Shown: positions 1 through 8,390, counted from the first letter of the stretch. The stretch: DNA of 64,000 nt from Agromyces intestinalis (GCF_008365295.1 NZ_CP043505.1:1674001-1738000), one strand, 5' to 3'. The notes: generated by a model from the sequence alone, not told the origin. Made by a program: numbers and translations.

Positions 1-1
1 C

Positions 2-163
2 CTGCCCGCACTGCCGGCGCCCGGCCGGCTCGAAGAGCTCGGCGTCGCACGGGTGTCGTACGGCCCGACGACGCAGCGGGTCGCGCTCGGCGCCCTCGAC
101 GACCTCACCGCGTCGCTGTATGCGGGCGGCGTGCTGCCCCGAGTCATCCGCGACCTGAACTGA
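2..163 (+). CDS. Isocitrate lyase/PEP mutase family protein, C-terminal end (partial)
   Basis: Only the last 53 codons are in the window; the 5' part lies upstream. The visible tail reads through LEELGVARVSYGPTTQRVAL and ends with TGA at 161-163. A segment of the form 'GVxRVSYGP...ALxxL' is typical of the C-terminal helix of PEP-mutase/isocitrate-lyase superfamily barrels, which act on C-C or C-P bonds of 2-oxo or phosphono acids. Substrate cannot be told from this fragment and no catalytic residue is included. Family assignment rests on this short match alone. Confidence 0.6.
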   Translation: MPALPAPGRLEELGVARVSYGPTTQRVALGALDDLTASLYAGGVLPRVIRDLN

Positions 164-296
164 GCGCACCACCCGACCCGCGTTGACCGGTCGGCGAGTG
201 TTTCCGTTCGCCGCCCGTCCGCCCGCCCGCCGCCCGTCGCCCGCCGCCCGTCCGCCCGCCCGCCCGTCGCCCGTCGCCCGTCGCCCGTCGCCCGTC
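164..296. repeat. GC-rich low-complexity tract (CCCGTCG/CCGCCCG reiterations)
   Basis: Directly after the stop codon comes a copy of the word GAGTGTTTCCGTTCG (196-210). It is followed by about 85 bases of imperfect CCCGCCCG, then CCCGTCG, reiterations. No coding signal, start site or promoter is seen. It leads straight into the inverted-repeat element at 302-368. Confidence 0.7.
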
Positions 297-301
297 GCCG
301 A

Positions 302-368
302 GTGTTTCCGTTCGCGCACGCTGTTCCCGTTCGTACGGAAACACGGTGCGCCAACGGAAACACTCGGC
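302..368. repeat. Intergenic element A, copy 1 (67 bp, nested inverted repeat)
   Basis: GCCGAGTGTTTCCGTT (297-312) and its exact complement AACGGAAACACTCGGC (353-368) form a 16-bp perfect stem. Inside it sits a second, weaker inverted pair (GTTCCCGT / ACGGAAAC). The element thus carries four copies of the unit GTTTCCGT, two direct then two inverted. A gap-free homologue of the same length and orientation is at 40038-40104. There is no T-tract, so it is not a classical intrinsic terminator. Confidence 0.85.
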
Positions 369-380
369 GGGAGGAGAGGA

Positions 381-560
381 GGGGTGGCGCGAGGAGGGTG
401 GCGCGAGGAAGGGGTGGCGCGAGGAAGGGGTGGCGCGAGGAGGGGTGGCGCGAGGAGGGGTGGCGCGAGGAGGGGTGGCGCGAGGAGGGGTGGCGCGAGG
501 AGGGGTGGCGCGAGGAGGGGTGGCGGGAGGAGGGGTGGCGGGAGGAGGGGTGGCGGGAGA
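381..560. repeat. 15-bp G-rich tandem array (about 12 units)
   Basis: The unit GGGGTGGCGCGAGGA is repeated about twelve times. The first units are 14-16 bp, and the last three carry GGCGGGAGG instead of GGCGCGAGG. The G-runs all lie on the plus strand at regular 15-bp spacing. Units are contiguous without spacers, so it is not a CRISPR. It ends about 100 bp before the ABC transporter start. Several reading frames stay open across it only because the unit length is a multiple of three. Confidence 0.9.
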
Positions 561-663
561 GCGCGGCGAATCCGCGAATCCCCCGCGTGACGGATGCTGC
601 GTGTCGGGCCCCCTCGATAGGGTGACGAGTGGCGGCAACGCCCGCCGGAGACGAGGAGCGCCC

Positions 664-1752
664 ATGGCGAGCGGCATCCCCATCGAGATCTCAGGGCTCA
701 CGAAGCGATTCGGCCATGTGACGGCGGTCGACGACCTGAGCTTCACCGTCGAGCCCGGGCGCGTGACCGGGTTCCTCGGCCCGAACGGCGCCGGCAAGAC
801 CACCACGCTGCGCAGCCTCCTCGGCCTCGTGAAGCCGACCGCGGGCACCGCCACCTTCGACGGCACCCCGTACGCGAAGCTCGAACGCCCGCTCGAGACG
901 GTCGGCGCGGCCCTCGACGCGGCGTTCCACCCCGGGCGCACCGCGCGCGACCACCTGCGTGTGTACGCGACCGCGTCGGGCATCGCGAAGGCCCGGGTCG
1001 ACGTGGTGCTCGAGCAGGTGGGCATCGCCGAGTACGCGAACCGCCGGGTCGGCGGCTTCTCGCTCGGCATGCGGCAGCGGCTCGCCCTCGCGTACACGCT
1101 GCTGGGCGACCCCGGCGTGCTCGTGCTCGACGAGCCGATCAACGGGCTCGACCCCGAGGGCATCCGCTGGATCCGCATCTTCCTGCAGGGCCTCGCCCGC
1201 GAGGGGCGCACCATCCTCGTCAGCTCCCACCTGCTGAGCGAGGTGCAGCAGACGGTCGACGAGGTCGTCATCATCTCGCGCGGCCGACTCGTGAAGACCG
1301 GCACCCTCTCGAGCCTCGAACTCGATTCCGCACCGCGCACGGTCGTCGACTCGCCCGACAGGTCGGCGCTCGCGACGGCGCTCGACACCGCCGGGCTCGA
1401 GTACACCCCGGGCCGACAGGGCTTCATCGTCGACGAGCCCGAGCCCGGCCGGGTCGGTCACGTCGCGTTCGTCGCGCAGGTCGAGCTGAACTCGCTGCAC
1501 CGGCTGCGCAGCGGGCTCGAAGAATCCTTCCTCCAACTGGTCGGCGAACCGAACGGCCCGGATGCCACGGGCCTCGAGCCTGCCGCGACGGGCACCGCCG
1601 CAGCCGAGGCATCCGGCGGGCCCGAGGCATCCGGTGGGCCCAAGGCATCCGGTGGGCCCGAGGCATCCGCCCAGCCCGAGGCATCCGGCCCGGCCGACCA
1701 ACCCGACGCACCCGACGCCCCGCCCGCCGCGACGACCGAATCGGAGGCCTGA
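664..1752 (+). CDS. ABC-2 type exporter, ATP-binding protein
   Basis: 362 aa cytoplasmic ATPase that would power the permease encoded next. Walker A GPNGAGKTT is at residues 39-47, a diverged signature FSLGMRQ at about 132-138, and Walker B VLVLDEP at 152-158. It resembles the DrrA/BcrA/NatA group of drug or ion exporters. The start ATG at 664 is chosen because GAGGAG lies just upstream; the frame stays open further 5' only through the tandem array. The last ~60 residues are a low-complexity EASGGP-type tail encoded by GGCATCCGG(C/T)GGGCC repeats, with no known domain. The stop is one base from the permease ATG, so the two are coupled. Substrate is unknown. Confidence 0.9.
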   Translation: MASGIPIEISGLTKRFGHVTAVDDLSFTVEPGRVTGFLGPNGAGKTTTLRSLLGLVKPTAGTATFDGTPYAKLERPLETVGAALDAAFHPGRTARDHLRVYATASGIAKARVDVVLEQVGIAEYANRRVGGFSLGMRQRLALAYTLLGDPGVLVLDEPINGLDPEGIRWIRIFLQGLAREGRTILVSSHLLSEVQQTVDEVVIISRGRLVKTGTLSSLELDSAPRTVVDSPDRSALATALDTAGLEYTPGRQGFIVDEPEPGRVGHVAFVAQVELNSLHRLRSGLEESFLQLVGEPNGPDATGLEPAATGTAAAEASGGPEASGGPKASGGPEASAQPEASGPADQPDAPDAPPAATTESEA

Positions 1753-1753
1753 C

Positions 1754-2584
1754 ATGCGCGCGATCGCCTCCGAGTTCCAGAAGACGCTGACCACCCGCAT
1801 GTGGTGGCTGCTCGCCATCCTGCTCGTCGCATACATCGCCCTGCTCGCCGGCGGGTTCGGCGCGTTCCTCGGCTGGGCGATCGGCAACCCCGAACAGGCC
1901 GCCGAGGCGAGCAGCGGAGGCGGCGCGCTGCTGCCGCCCGGCGCGCAACCGTGGCCGCTCGTCTACAGCTTCGCGACCTCGATCGGGTACGTGTTCCCCG
2001 TGCTGCTCGGCGCGCTCGCGGTCACGAGCGAGTTCCGGCATCGCACGCTCACGCCCACATTCCTCGCCACGCCGAACCGCGGCGTCGTGCTCACCGGCAA
2101 GCTCGTGTCGCAACTCATCATCGGCGGCGTGCTCGGCGTGCTCGCGTTCGCGGCGTCGGTCGGCGCGGGGTCCGGCGCGCTCGCAGCCTTCGGCGTCGAG
2201 ACCGGGCTCGACCAGTCCGACACGTGGGCGATGGTCGGCCGCGGCATCCTCGCGATGGCGCTGTGGGGCGCGATCGGCGTGGGGCTGGGATCGGTCGTGC
2301 CGAACCAGGTCGCCGCGATCGTGATCGTGATCGCGTTCACCCAGTTCGTCGAGCCCGTGCTGCGACTGATGGCATCGCTCTCCGACATCACCGCCCGGAT
2401 CGGGCAGTTCCTGCCCGGGGCGGCGAGCGATGCGCTCGTCGGGGCGTCGTTCTATTCGGTCGCGATGGGTGGAGGCGGCGTCGTGGCGCTCGAGTGGTGG
2501 CAGGGCGGGCTCGTGCTCGCCGGCTTCGCCGCCGTACTGTCGATCATCGGTGGGCTCACGACCTGGCGCGGAGACGTCTCGTAG
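1754..2584 (+). CDS. ABC-2 type exporter, permease
   Basis: 276 aa integral membrane protein. The N-terminus (MRAIASEFQKTLTTRMWWL) is followed by a first hydrophobic segment at about residues 15-40, and five further membrane stretches bring the total to roughly six. The SEFRHRTLTPTFLATPNR segment between the second and third helices is typical of ABC-2 permeases that pair with DrrA-like ATPases. It starts one base after the ATPase stop and ends with TAG directly abutting the GTG of the next gene. Together they form one transport unit; the exported compound cannot be inferred from sequence. Confidence 0.9.
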   Translation: MRAIASEFQKTLTTRMWWLLAILLVAYIALLAGGFGAFLGWAIGNPEQAAEASSGGGALLPPGAQPWPLVYSFATSIGYVFPVLLGALAVTSEFRHRTLTPTFLATPNRGVVLTGKLVSQLIIGGVLGVLAFAASVGAGSGALAAFGVETGLDQSDTWAMVGRGILAMALWGAIGVGLGSVVPNQVAAIVIVIAFTQFVEPVLRLMASLSDITARIGQFLPGAASDALVGASFYSVAMGGGGVVALEWWQGGLVLAGFAAVLSIIGGLTTWRGDVS

Positions 2585-3808
2585 GTGGAGCTCGCCGAGC
2601 TTCGATCGCGGCGGCTGTTCGCGCAGCGGCTACGGGCGGGCGGGTCGGCGCGCGCAGCGGGAGCGAGCCCGTTGGACGCAGGCGCAGCGGGGGCGGATGC
2701 CTCGCCCGCCGATCTCGTGCGCGACGCGCTGGCGGTGCAGTCGCAGGAGTACCTTCCGGCGCAGTGGGGGCTGGCCCAGCGCCTTCCCCTCGCGGGCCGG
2801 CCGGGTCGAGCCGAGATCGCGGCGCAGATCGACGACGGCGTGATCCTGCGCACGCACGTGCTTCGGCCGACGTGGCACTTCGTGCATCCCGACGACGCGC
2901 GGTGGCTCGTCGGCCTGTCGGCCGAACGCGTGCACCGGCAGAACGGCACGATGTACCGGCGCGGCGGCATCGAGGGCCGACTGCTCGCGACCGGTCTCGA
3001 CGTCGTCGCCCGCGAGGTGGCGGGCGGGCATCGCACGCGCGTCGAGGTGCAGACCGCCCTCGCACATGCGGGCGTCGAGCTGTCGGGTCCGTCGCTGGCG
3101 CACCTGATCATGTACGCCGAGCTCGAGCGTGTGATCATCTCGGGGGCCTCGGTGGGCGCGCAGCGCACGTACGCCGCGTTCGACGAGCGAGTGCCGTCGG
3201 GCCCTGAACGCGATCGAGCCGACGCGCTGGCCGAGCTCGCCGAGCGGTACCTGCTGACCCGCTCCCCTGCATCGGCCCGCGATCTCGCGACCTGGTCGGG
3301 GTTCACGCTCGGGGACGCGCGGCAGGCGCTCGCGGATGCGGCCGATCGCACGGGCGGGCGGATCGCCCCGCTCGCCTCCGATGCCACAGGTGACACGGGC
3401 GGCGCCGGCGCCACCGGCGGCGCCGACGAGCTGTGGCACGATGCATCCGTCTCGGCCGCGTGGGCGGCGCGCCCGCCCGACGCTGCGACGAGCGACGACG
3501 ACCCGAGCCGGGTCGACCTGTTGCAGGCGTACGACGAGTACATCATGGGCTATGCGACACCCCGGCCCCACCTGCAGCCGGACGGCATCGACGCGGCGAT
3601 CATCGCCGAGTTCCCGCTGCACGCGATGATGGTCGGCGGGGTGATGTGCGGGCGCTGGGCGCCGACGGTGCAGGGGCGGCGCGCGACCGTGCGCCTCGTG
3701 CCCTGGCGGCACATGTCCCCCGCCGAGGCGCGCTCGCGCGACGTCGCGATCGCCCAGGTCGAGGCGTTCCTCGGGGTGCCGGTCGAGTTCGTTCACGACG
3801 AGACTTGA
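2585..3808 (+). CDS. Winged-helix DNA-binding protein, AlkZ/YcaQ-like (HTH_42)
   Basis: 407 aa, GTG start immediately after the permease TAG and therefore translationally coupled to it. The sequence LVRDALAVQSQEYLPAQWGL contains the QxQ motif (QSQ) that in AlkZ/YcaQ DNA glycosylases is catalytic. The rest matches the size and charge pattern of this all-winged-helix family. AlkZ-type enzymes remove bulky or crosslinked alkylated bases. Many actinobacterial paralogues are uncharacterised, so glycosylase activity here is an inference. Being in one transcript with a drug-type exporter suggests a shared role in protection from a DNA-damaging compound. A Gly/Ala-rich loop (GDTGGAGATGGADE) occurs around residue 275. 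Confidence 0.75.
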   Translation: MELAELRSRRLFAQRLRAGGSARAAGASPLDAGAAGADASPADLVRDALAVQSQEYLPAQWGLAQRLPLAGRPGRAEIAAQIDDGVILRTHVLRPTWHFVHPDDARWLVGLSAERVHRQNGTMYRRGGIEGRLLATGLDVVAREVAGGHRTRVEVQTALAHAGVELSGPSLAHLIMYAELERVIISGASVGAQRTYAAFDERVPSGPERDRADALAELAERYLLTRSPASARDLATWSGFTLGDARQALADAADRTGGRIAPLASDATGDTGGAGATGGADELWHDASVSAAWAARPPDAATSDDDPSRVDLLQAYDEYIMGYATPRPHLQPDGIDAAIIAEFPLHAMMVGGVMCGRWAPTVQGRRATVRLVPWRHMSPAEARSRDVAIAQVEAFLGVPVEFVHDET

Positions 3809-3841
3809 TAGTTCGAACTCATACTGTTAGAGTTCTAACTA
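3805..3841 (+). promoter_or_regulatory. marR promoter and probable MarR operator
   Basis: TTGATA (3805-3810), a 17-base spacer and TAGAGT (3828-3833) form a good vegetative promoter. It is overlaid by an inverted repeat, TAGTTCGAACT (3809-3819) and AGTTCTAACTA (3831-3841), with one mismatch in 11. The left half is itself a 10-bp palindrome. The -10 box is 7 nt from the ATG, so the transcript should start at or next to the start codon. The repeat covers both promoter boxes, as expected for MarR autorepression. Confidence 0.7.
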
Positions 3842-4305
3842 TGAACGATCGACTGGCGCGCATCAACGCGGCGATCCGGGCATTGGGCTTCGCCCAGCGA
3901 AGCTCGGCCGACGAGTGGGTCCGCGAGAGCGGACTCACCCGGCAGCAGGCGTTCACCATCGGCTACATCGAAGAACACCAGGACCGCGGCGTGATCGCCC
4001 GCGAACTGGCCGAGATATCCGGTACCACCGCCGCATCCGTCGCGAGCCTGCTGCAGGGGCTCGAAGAGCGCGGCCTCGTCACGCGCACGCCATCACCCGA
4101 TGACTCGCGCGTCAAGCTGCTGCGCGTCACGCCCGCCGCATCCCGCCTCACCGAGGGATTCGAGGACGCGATGATCGCAGCACAAGAGCAGCCCTTCGCG
4201 GTGCTCACGCCCGACGAGCAGCAGACCTTGCTCAGCCTGCTCGAACGCGTGACCGCCGACATCGAGCCCGTCGGGCCTCCCCCGCCGCGCCGACGCGACC
4301 GCTGA
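3841..4305 (+). CDS. MarR family transcriptional regulator
   Basis: 154 aa. The winged helix-turn-helix spans about residues 35-100 (QAFTIGYIEEHQ, ELAEISGTTAASVASLLQGL, then the wing RTPSPDDSRVKLLRVT). There is no ribosome-binding site before the ATG; the -10 box 7 nt upstream indicates leaderless translation. The following gene is a MATE pump 87 bp downstream on the same strand. MarR-MATE pairs are known, for example MepR-MepA of Staphylococcus, so a drug-responsive repressor of itself and the pump is the likely role. Confidence 0.88.
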   Translation: MNDRLARINAAIRALGFAQRSSADEWVRESGLTRQQAFTIGYIEEHQDRGVIARELAEISGTTAASVASLLQGLEERGLVTRTPSPDDSRVKLLRVTPAASRLTEGFEDAMIAAQEQPFAVLTPDEQQTLLSLLERVTADIEPVGPPPPRRRDR

Positions 4306-4317
4306 TCCGCACCATCG

Positions 4318-4342
4318 CCTGAGGCCTCAAACGCGCCTCAGG
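4318..4342 (+). other. Hairpin between marR and MATE gene
   Basis: CCTGAGGC (4318-4325) and GCCTCAGG (4335-4342) form a perfect 8-bp stem with a 9-base loop in the 87-bp gap. There is no T-tract. It could attenuate read-through or set an mRNA processing boundary between regulator and pump. Confidence 0.5.
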
Positions 4343-4392
4343 GTCTCCCCCTGCTTCGCTGCAAAGCCGTTCGACGTGACGGAGGTTTCACC

Positions 4393-5835
4393 ATGTCTTC
4401 GAACAACCGCTTCTTCCTCGCCTCTGCGCCGATCTGGCGCTCACTGGTGCACCTGTGCATCCCGATGATCGCCGGCTTCTCGGTCGGCACCGTCTACAAC
4501 ATCATCAACGCCGGGTTCGTCGGCGCACTCCACTCGACACCGCTGCTGGCCGCACTGACGTTCTCGCTGCCGGCGTACGCGCTCATCATGGCCATCGGCG
4601 GCGTATTCGGGGTCGGCGGCGGCACCTACATCTCGCGCCTCCTCGGTTCGCAAGAGGACGCCGGGACGGATGCCTCGGCCGCAGCCGATCGCATCAAGCA
4701 GATCTCGTCGTTCACACTCTGGGGTTCGCTCGCCACCGGCGTGATCGTCGGCGTCATCGGCGTGGCCTTCGCGACACCCCTGGCCGCCGCGGTCGGGGCC
4801 ACCGGGGCGTCGCTCACGCCGACCGCGCAGTACATCGGCGCGATGTTCGCCTTCGCTCCGGTGCTCGTCGCGTGCTTCGCGCTCGAGCAGATCGTGCGTG
4901 CCGAGGGCGCCTCCGTGGCATCCATGACCGGGGTCATCGCCTCGACCGTGGCGAACCTGCTGTTCGATGTGCTCTTCATCCTCGTGCTCGGCTGGGGCGT
5001 GCTCGGCGCGGGCATCGCGGTCGGCCTCGCGAACGTGGTCATGGTCGGCTACTACATCTGGTGGCTGAGCCGGCGCAGCGAGACGGTCTCGCTCGCACCA
5101 CGCTGGTTCCGCGCCGATCGCATCATGCTGAAGTCGGTCTTCGGCATCGGCGTGTCCGAGCTGCTGCAGTCGTCGTTCCTCATCGTCACCACACTCGTCA
5201 TGAATTGGATCGCGATCGGCTACGGCGACGCGCTGCTCGCCTCGATGGGGCTCGCGCTGCGCATCTCGCAACTGCCCGAGATGATGTGCATGGGCGTGTT
5301 CATCGGCGCGATCCCGTTGTTCGCCTACGCGTTCGGCGCGCGCAACCACGCCCGGCTGCGCCGCGGCATCGCGGGCGCGGCGATCGCGATCGCCGGCATC
5401 ACGGTGGTGTTCTCAACCCTCGTGTTCGTGTTCCGCGACCAGGTGTTCGCACTGTTCAGCGCCGACCCCGCAGTGCTGACCGACGGCACGCTCGTGCTCA
5501 CGGCGATGCTCGTCTCGACGATCTTCAACGGGTTCACCGGGCTCGGCATCGCGGTCTTCCAGGCCACCGAGCAGATGCGCAACGCGACGATCATGTCGAT
5601 CGCGCAGGGCGTGCTGTTCATCCCGGTGCTGCTGATCGGCAACGCGGTCTTCGGCCTCGACGGGGTGATCTGGTCGATGACCGTGACCGAAGTGCTGACT
5701 TTCGCGCTCGCGATCTGGCTGCTCGTCGCCTCACGAAGGGCGCTGAGCGCGGCGCCGTCGGCCGGGGCAGTCGAGACCGTCGACGTTCGCGACGCCGAGG
5801 GTACTGCCGCCGACGCGATCACCGTCGGCGCCTGA
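4393..5835 (+). CDS. MATE family multidrug efflux transporter (MepA-like)
   Basis: 480 aa membrane protein with about twelve hydrophobic segments arranged as two repeats, as in MATE cation/drug antiporters. The N-terminus (APIWRSLVHLCIPMIAGFSV) is typical of the bacterial MepA/VmrA branch. A strong ribosome-binding site GGAGG (4381-4385) precedes the ATG. The C-terminal ~35 residues are hydrophilic. The gene follows the MarR regulator and is probably controlled by it. The stop codon falls inside the first unit of a 16-bp tandem repeat. Confidence 0.9.
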   Translation: MSSNNRFFLASAPIWRSLVHLCIPMIAGFSVGTVYNIINAGFVGALHSTPLLAALTFSLPAYALIMAIGGVFGVGGGTYISRLLGSQEDAGTDASAAADRIKQISSFTLWGSLATGVIVGVIGVAFATPLAAAVGATGASLTPTAQYIGAMFAFAPVLVACFALEQIVRAEGASVASMTGVIASTVANLLFDVLFILVLGWGVLGAGIAVGLANVVMVGYYIWWLSRRSETVSLAPRWFRADRIMLKSVFGIGVSELLQSSFLIVTTLVMNWIAIGYGDALLASMGLALRISQLPEMMCMGVFIGAIPLFAYAFGARNHARLRRGIAGAAIAIAGITVVFSTLVFVFRDQVFALFSADPAVLTDGTLVLTAMLVSTIFNGFTGLGIAVFQATEQMRNATIMSIAQGVLFIPVLLIGNAVFGLDGVIWSMTVTEVLTFALAIWLLVASRRALSAAPSAGAVETVDVRDAEGTAADAITVGA

Positions 5836-5894
5836 TCCCGTCGGCGCCAGATCCCGTCGGCGCCAGATCCCGTCGGCGCCAGATCCCGTCGGCG
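5823..5894. repeat. 16-bp tandem repeat (4.5 units)
   Basis: The unit CGTCGGCGCCAGATCC is repeated four times plus half a unit, with one change in the first copy (CCTGATCC). The TGA stop of the MATE gene is created by that first copy. The array runs to within 16 bases of the -10 box of the next gene. Confidence 0.9.
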
Positions 5895-5921
5895 TGGACG
5901 ACGACCCGCTAGTCTCGCGGC

Positions 5922-6302
5922 ATGGCCGTCATCGCCAGCGTGTTCGTCGCCCTCGCCGCCCTGCTGCACGGCTACATCTTCCTGATGGAGAGCGTCTGGT
6001 GGTCGCGACCGGCGACCTGGAAGCGGTTCGGCGTCGCCGACCAGGCGCAGGCGGATGCCACGAAGCCGATGGCGTACAACCAGGGCTTCTACAACCTGTT
6101 CCTCGGCATCGGCGCAGCGGTCGGGCTCGTGCTGTTCTGGGCGGGCGCGGTCGCGCCGGGCGAGGCGCTGGTGCTGTTCACCACGGCCTGCATGGCCCTC
6201 GCGGCGCTCGTGCTCACGACGACCGGTCGCGGCTACTGGAAGGCCGCGCTCGTGCAGGGCACCCTGCCGCTGGTCGGCTTCGTGCTGTTCGCGCTCGCGT
6301 GA
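5922..6302 (+). CDS. DUF1304 family membrane protein
   Basis: 126 aa with four hydrophobic segments. The pattern HGYIFLMESVWW near the N-terminus and YNQGFYNLFLGIGAAVGL in the middle match the DUF1304 family of small integral membrane proteins, whose function is unknown. TAGTCT (5910-5915) lies 6 nt before the ATG and no ribosome-binding site is present, so the message is probably leaderless. It is convergent with the next gene. Confidence 0.85.
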   Translation: MAVIASVFVALAALLHGYIFLMESVWWSRPATWKRFGVADQAQADATKPMAYNQGFYNLFLGIGAAVGLVLFWAGAVAPGEALVLFTTACMALAALVLTTTGRGYWKAALVQGTLPLVGFVLFALA

Positions 6303-6312
6303 CACGCGGGCC

Positions 6313-6396
6313 GATCGAGTAGCGCGAGCGCATCGAGACCCGCAACAACGCGTCACCTGGTCGCGATACGCTCGCTGGCGCTCGCTCCTCGACCGG
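6313..6396. repeat. Convergent-end repeat R, copy 1 (inverted pair of half-copies)
   Basis: GATCGAGTAGCGCGAGCGC...GAGACC (6313-6341) and its rough complement GGTCGCGATACGCTCGC...CTCGACCGG (6359-6396) form a long imperfect hairpin. Each arm resembles the single copies at 33230-33270 and 62495-62541. This word class is widespread in Microbacteriaceae-like genomes. It lies between two convergent genes and could stop transcription from both sides. Confidence 0.75.
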
Positions 6397-6403
6397 CAGA
6401 CGG

Positions 6404-6778
6404 TCAGTCTTCGGCTGCCGGCGTCTCCTCGGCCGAGAGCTTCAGCCGGTCGATGAGTTCGGCCGCGTGGCTCGTCGACAGGATGAGCCGGGCGAACTCG
6501 CCGCCGGCCAGCTCGAGCACGACCGCCTGGCGCTTGCCCTTCACCGCGACGAAGTCGAGGCCGCCATGGTACTTCCACGTGCCGGCGGCGACGACGAGCG
6601 GCACTTCGGTGCCCCGGCGGCGGATCCCCCGGACCCAGATCCACGGGTCATCCGTGATCGTCGCCGAGCGGATGTCGTCGCGCTGGATGACCACGTCGGC
6701 GCTGCGCAGCGCGAGCGCGCGCTCGGTCGGGGTGAGATGCACCTCGATCCGATCGGCATGCACACGCAGATTCGCCAT
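6404..6778 (-). CDS. Hypothetical protein, small beta-rich (PH-like) domain
   Basis: 124 aa, no signal peptide or membrane segment. The pattern MANLRVHADRIEVHLTPTER, then DDPWIWVRGIRRRGTEVPLVV, then DFVAVKGKRQAVVLELAGGEFARL recalls small actinobacterial proteins with a bacterial PH-like fold; function unknown. I start at the ATG before ANLRV. CAGGAT lies 6 nt upstream, resembling the leaderless -10 arrangement seen at other genes, though its first base is off consensus. The frame is open further upstream but lacks a start context. Confidence 0.6.
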   Translation of the reverse strand: MANLRVHADRIEVHLTPTERALALRSADVVIQRDDIRSATITDDPWIWVRGIRRRGTEVPLVVAAGTWKYHGGLDFVAVKGKRQAVVLELAGGEFARLILSTSHAAELIDRLKLSAEETPAAED

Positions 6779-6870
6779 GCTCCCATCCTGCCCGAGACTT
6801 TCGGATGCCACGCTGTCGACGCTCCACAAAGGCCGACCCCGATCCGTGCACGCCCCGCCCAACCCCGCAC

Positions 6871-6965
6871 GCTTTTCTCAGGAGCACTCGGCCGAATCGC
6901 ACGTTTCTCAGGAAGACACGCCGTCGCCGTCGCCGAACCGACCCATTACGCGTGAAAAACGTCAG
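6871..6965 (-). repeat. Intergenic element B, copy 1 (about 95 bp)
   Basis: The stretch contains CGCTTTTCTCAGGA, CACGTTTCTCAGGAAGACACG, CGACCCATTACG and GTGAAAAACG. The same series occurs in reverse complement at 9450-9545 with roughly 80% identity and a 2-base gap. The two copies therefore flank hemB-hemL in opposite orientation. Like element A, it carries direct copies of a short unit (TTTCTCAGG) followed by an inverted one. Confidence 0.85.
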
Positions 6966-7043
6966 GCACGCCGACGCGCGGGCCGACCTGTTCCGGTTGA
7001 AGCGCGACGCACGGCGGTGCTCCGCCGACGCCGACCCGACGCG

Positions 7044-8390
7044 CTACGCCTGGGAAGCGCCGGGGACGGGCGGCTTCGCCGCGGCAGCGGCGCGGGCCGC
7101 GGCCGGGAGCGCGTCGACGATGCGGGCGATCGCGGCGTCGTCGTGTGCCGCGGTCACGAACCACGCCTCGAACACGCTCGGCGGCAGCGAGACCCCGGCG
7201 TCGAGCATCGCGTGGAAGAACGGCGGGTATCGCCACGACTCCTGCCGCTGCACGGTCGCGTAGTCGCGCGCGCCGCCGGCGACCGACTCGCCGAACAGGA
7301 AGCTGAACAGGCTGCCCGCGTGCTGCACCGCATGCGCGACCCCCTCGGCAGCGAGCGCTGCCGAAACCGCGTCGGCCACGATGACGGATGCCTCGTCGAG
7401 ACGCGCGTACACCGAGGCATCCGCTGCCCTGAGCGTGGCGACACCTGCGGCGACCGCGACCGGATTGCCCGACAGCGTGCCCGCCTGGTAGACCGGGCCG
7501 AGCGGTGCGAGCCGGTCGAGGATGTCGGCGCGACCGCCGAGGGCCGCGACGGGCATGCCTCCGCCGATGACCTTGCCGAACGTCATGAGGTCGGGCGTGT
7601 ACGCCGCCGCCTCGAACGGCGCCTCGAGACCCCACCATCCGGCGGCGGATACCCGGAAGCCCGTCAGCACCTCGTCGCTGATGACGAGCGCGCCGTGCGC
7701 GTGAGCGAGCTCGACGAGAGCGCGATTGAAGCCCGGCAGCGGCGGCACGACGCCCATGTTCGCCGCGGCGGCCTCGACGATGACGGCCGCGATGCGGTCG
7801 CCGTGCTCGGCGAACACCGCGCGCACCGCGTCGAGGTCGTTGTAGGGAATCACGAGGGTGAGCGCCGCGATCTCGGCGGGAACGCCCGCCGAACCGGGCA
7901 GTGCGAAGGTCGCGAGGCCCGATCCGGCCTCGGCGAGCAGCCCGTCGGAGTGCCCGTGGTAATGCCCCGCGAACTTCACCAGCAGGTCGCGGCCCGTGAA
8001 TCCGCGCGCGAGCCGGATGGCGCTCATCGTCGCCTCGGTGCCGGTCGACACCAGCCTGAGCCGTTCGACCGGGCCGACCCGCTGCTCGACGAGTTCGGCC
8101 AGCTCGGTCTCGGCGGGAGTGGATGCGCCGAACGAGAGGCCTCGGCCCGCGGCATCCTGCACCGCTTCGACGACCCGCGGATCCGCGTGACCCAGGATCG
8201 CGGGCCCCCACCCGGCGACCAGGTCGACGTACTCGCGCCCCTCGGCGTCGGTGACGTACGGCCCGCGGGCCGACACGAGGAACCGCGGCGTGCCGCCGAC
8301 CGAGCCGAACGCGCGCACCGGCGAGTTCACCCCGCCCGGGATCGCGCGCCGCGCGCGGTCGAAGAGCTCGTCGTTGGTGAGGTGCGTCAT
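7044..8390 (-). CDS. hemL: Glutamate-1-semialdehyde 2,1-aminomutase
   Basis: 448 aa PLP enzyme converting glutamate-1-semialdehyde to 5-aminolevulinate, the second committed step of the C5 haem pathway. The PLP lysine is K273 in [34 protein letters not shown] (residues 115-130) binds the cofactor phosphate, and the N-terminal [12 protein letters not shown] is diagnostic of HemL. It overlaps hemB by 4 bases (ATGA), so the two are translated together. The substrate comes from HemA (26584-27951). Confidence 0.96.
   Translation of the reverse strand: MTHLTNDELFDRARRAIPGGVNSPVRAFGSVGGTPRFLVSARGPYVTDAEGREYVDLVAGWGPAILGHADPRVVEAVQDAAGRGLSFGASTPAETELAELVEQRVGPVERLRLVSTGTEATMSAIRLARGFTGRDLLVKFAGHYHGHSDGLLAEAGSGLATFALPGSAGVPAEIAALTLVIPYNDLDAVRAVFAEHGDRIAAVIVEAAAANMGVVPPLPGFNRALVELAHAHGALVISDEVLTGFRVSAAGWWGLEAPFEAAAYTPDLMTFGKVIGGGMPVAALGGRADILDRLAPLGPVYQAGTLSGNPVAVAAGVATLRAADASVYARLDEASVIVADAVSAALAAEGVAHAVQHAGSLFSFLFGESVAGGARDYATVQRQESWRYPPFFHAMLDAGVSLPPSVFEAWFVTAAHDDAAIARIVDALPAAARAAAAAKPPVPGASQA

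Noticed and set aside
381-560. 15-bp array as a CRISPR or as part of a longer ABC ATPase
   Set aside because: Units are contiguous with no spacers. The upstream frame continues only through the repeat; ATG 664 has a ribosome-binding site and fits the family's start.
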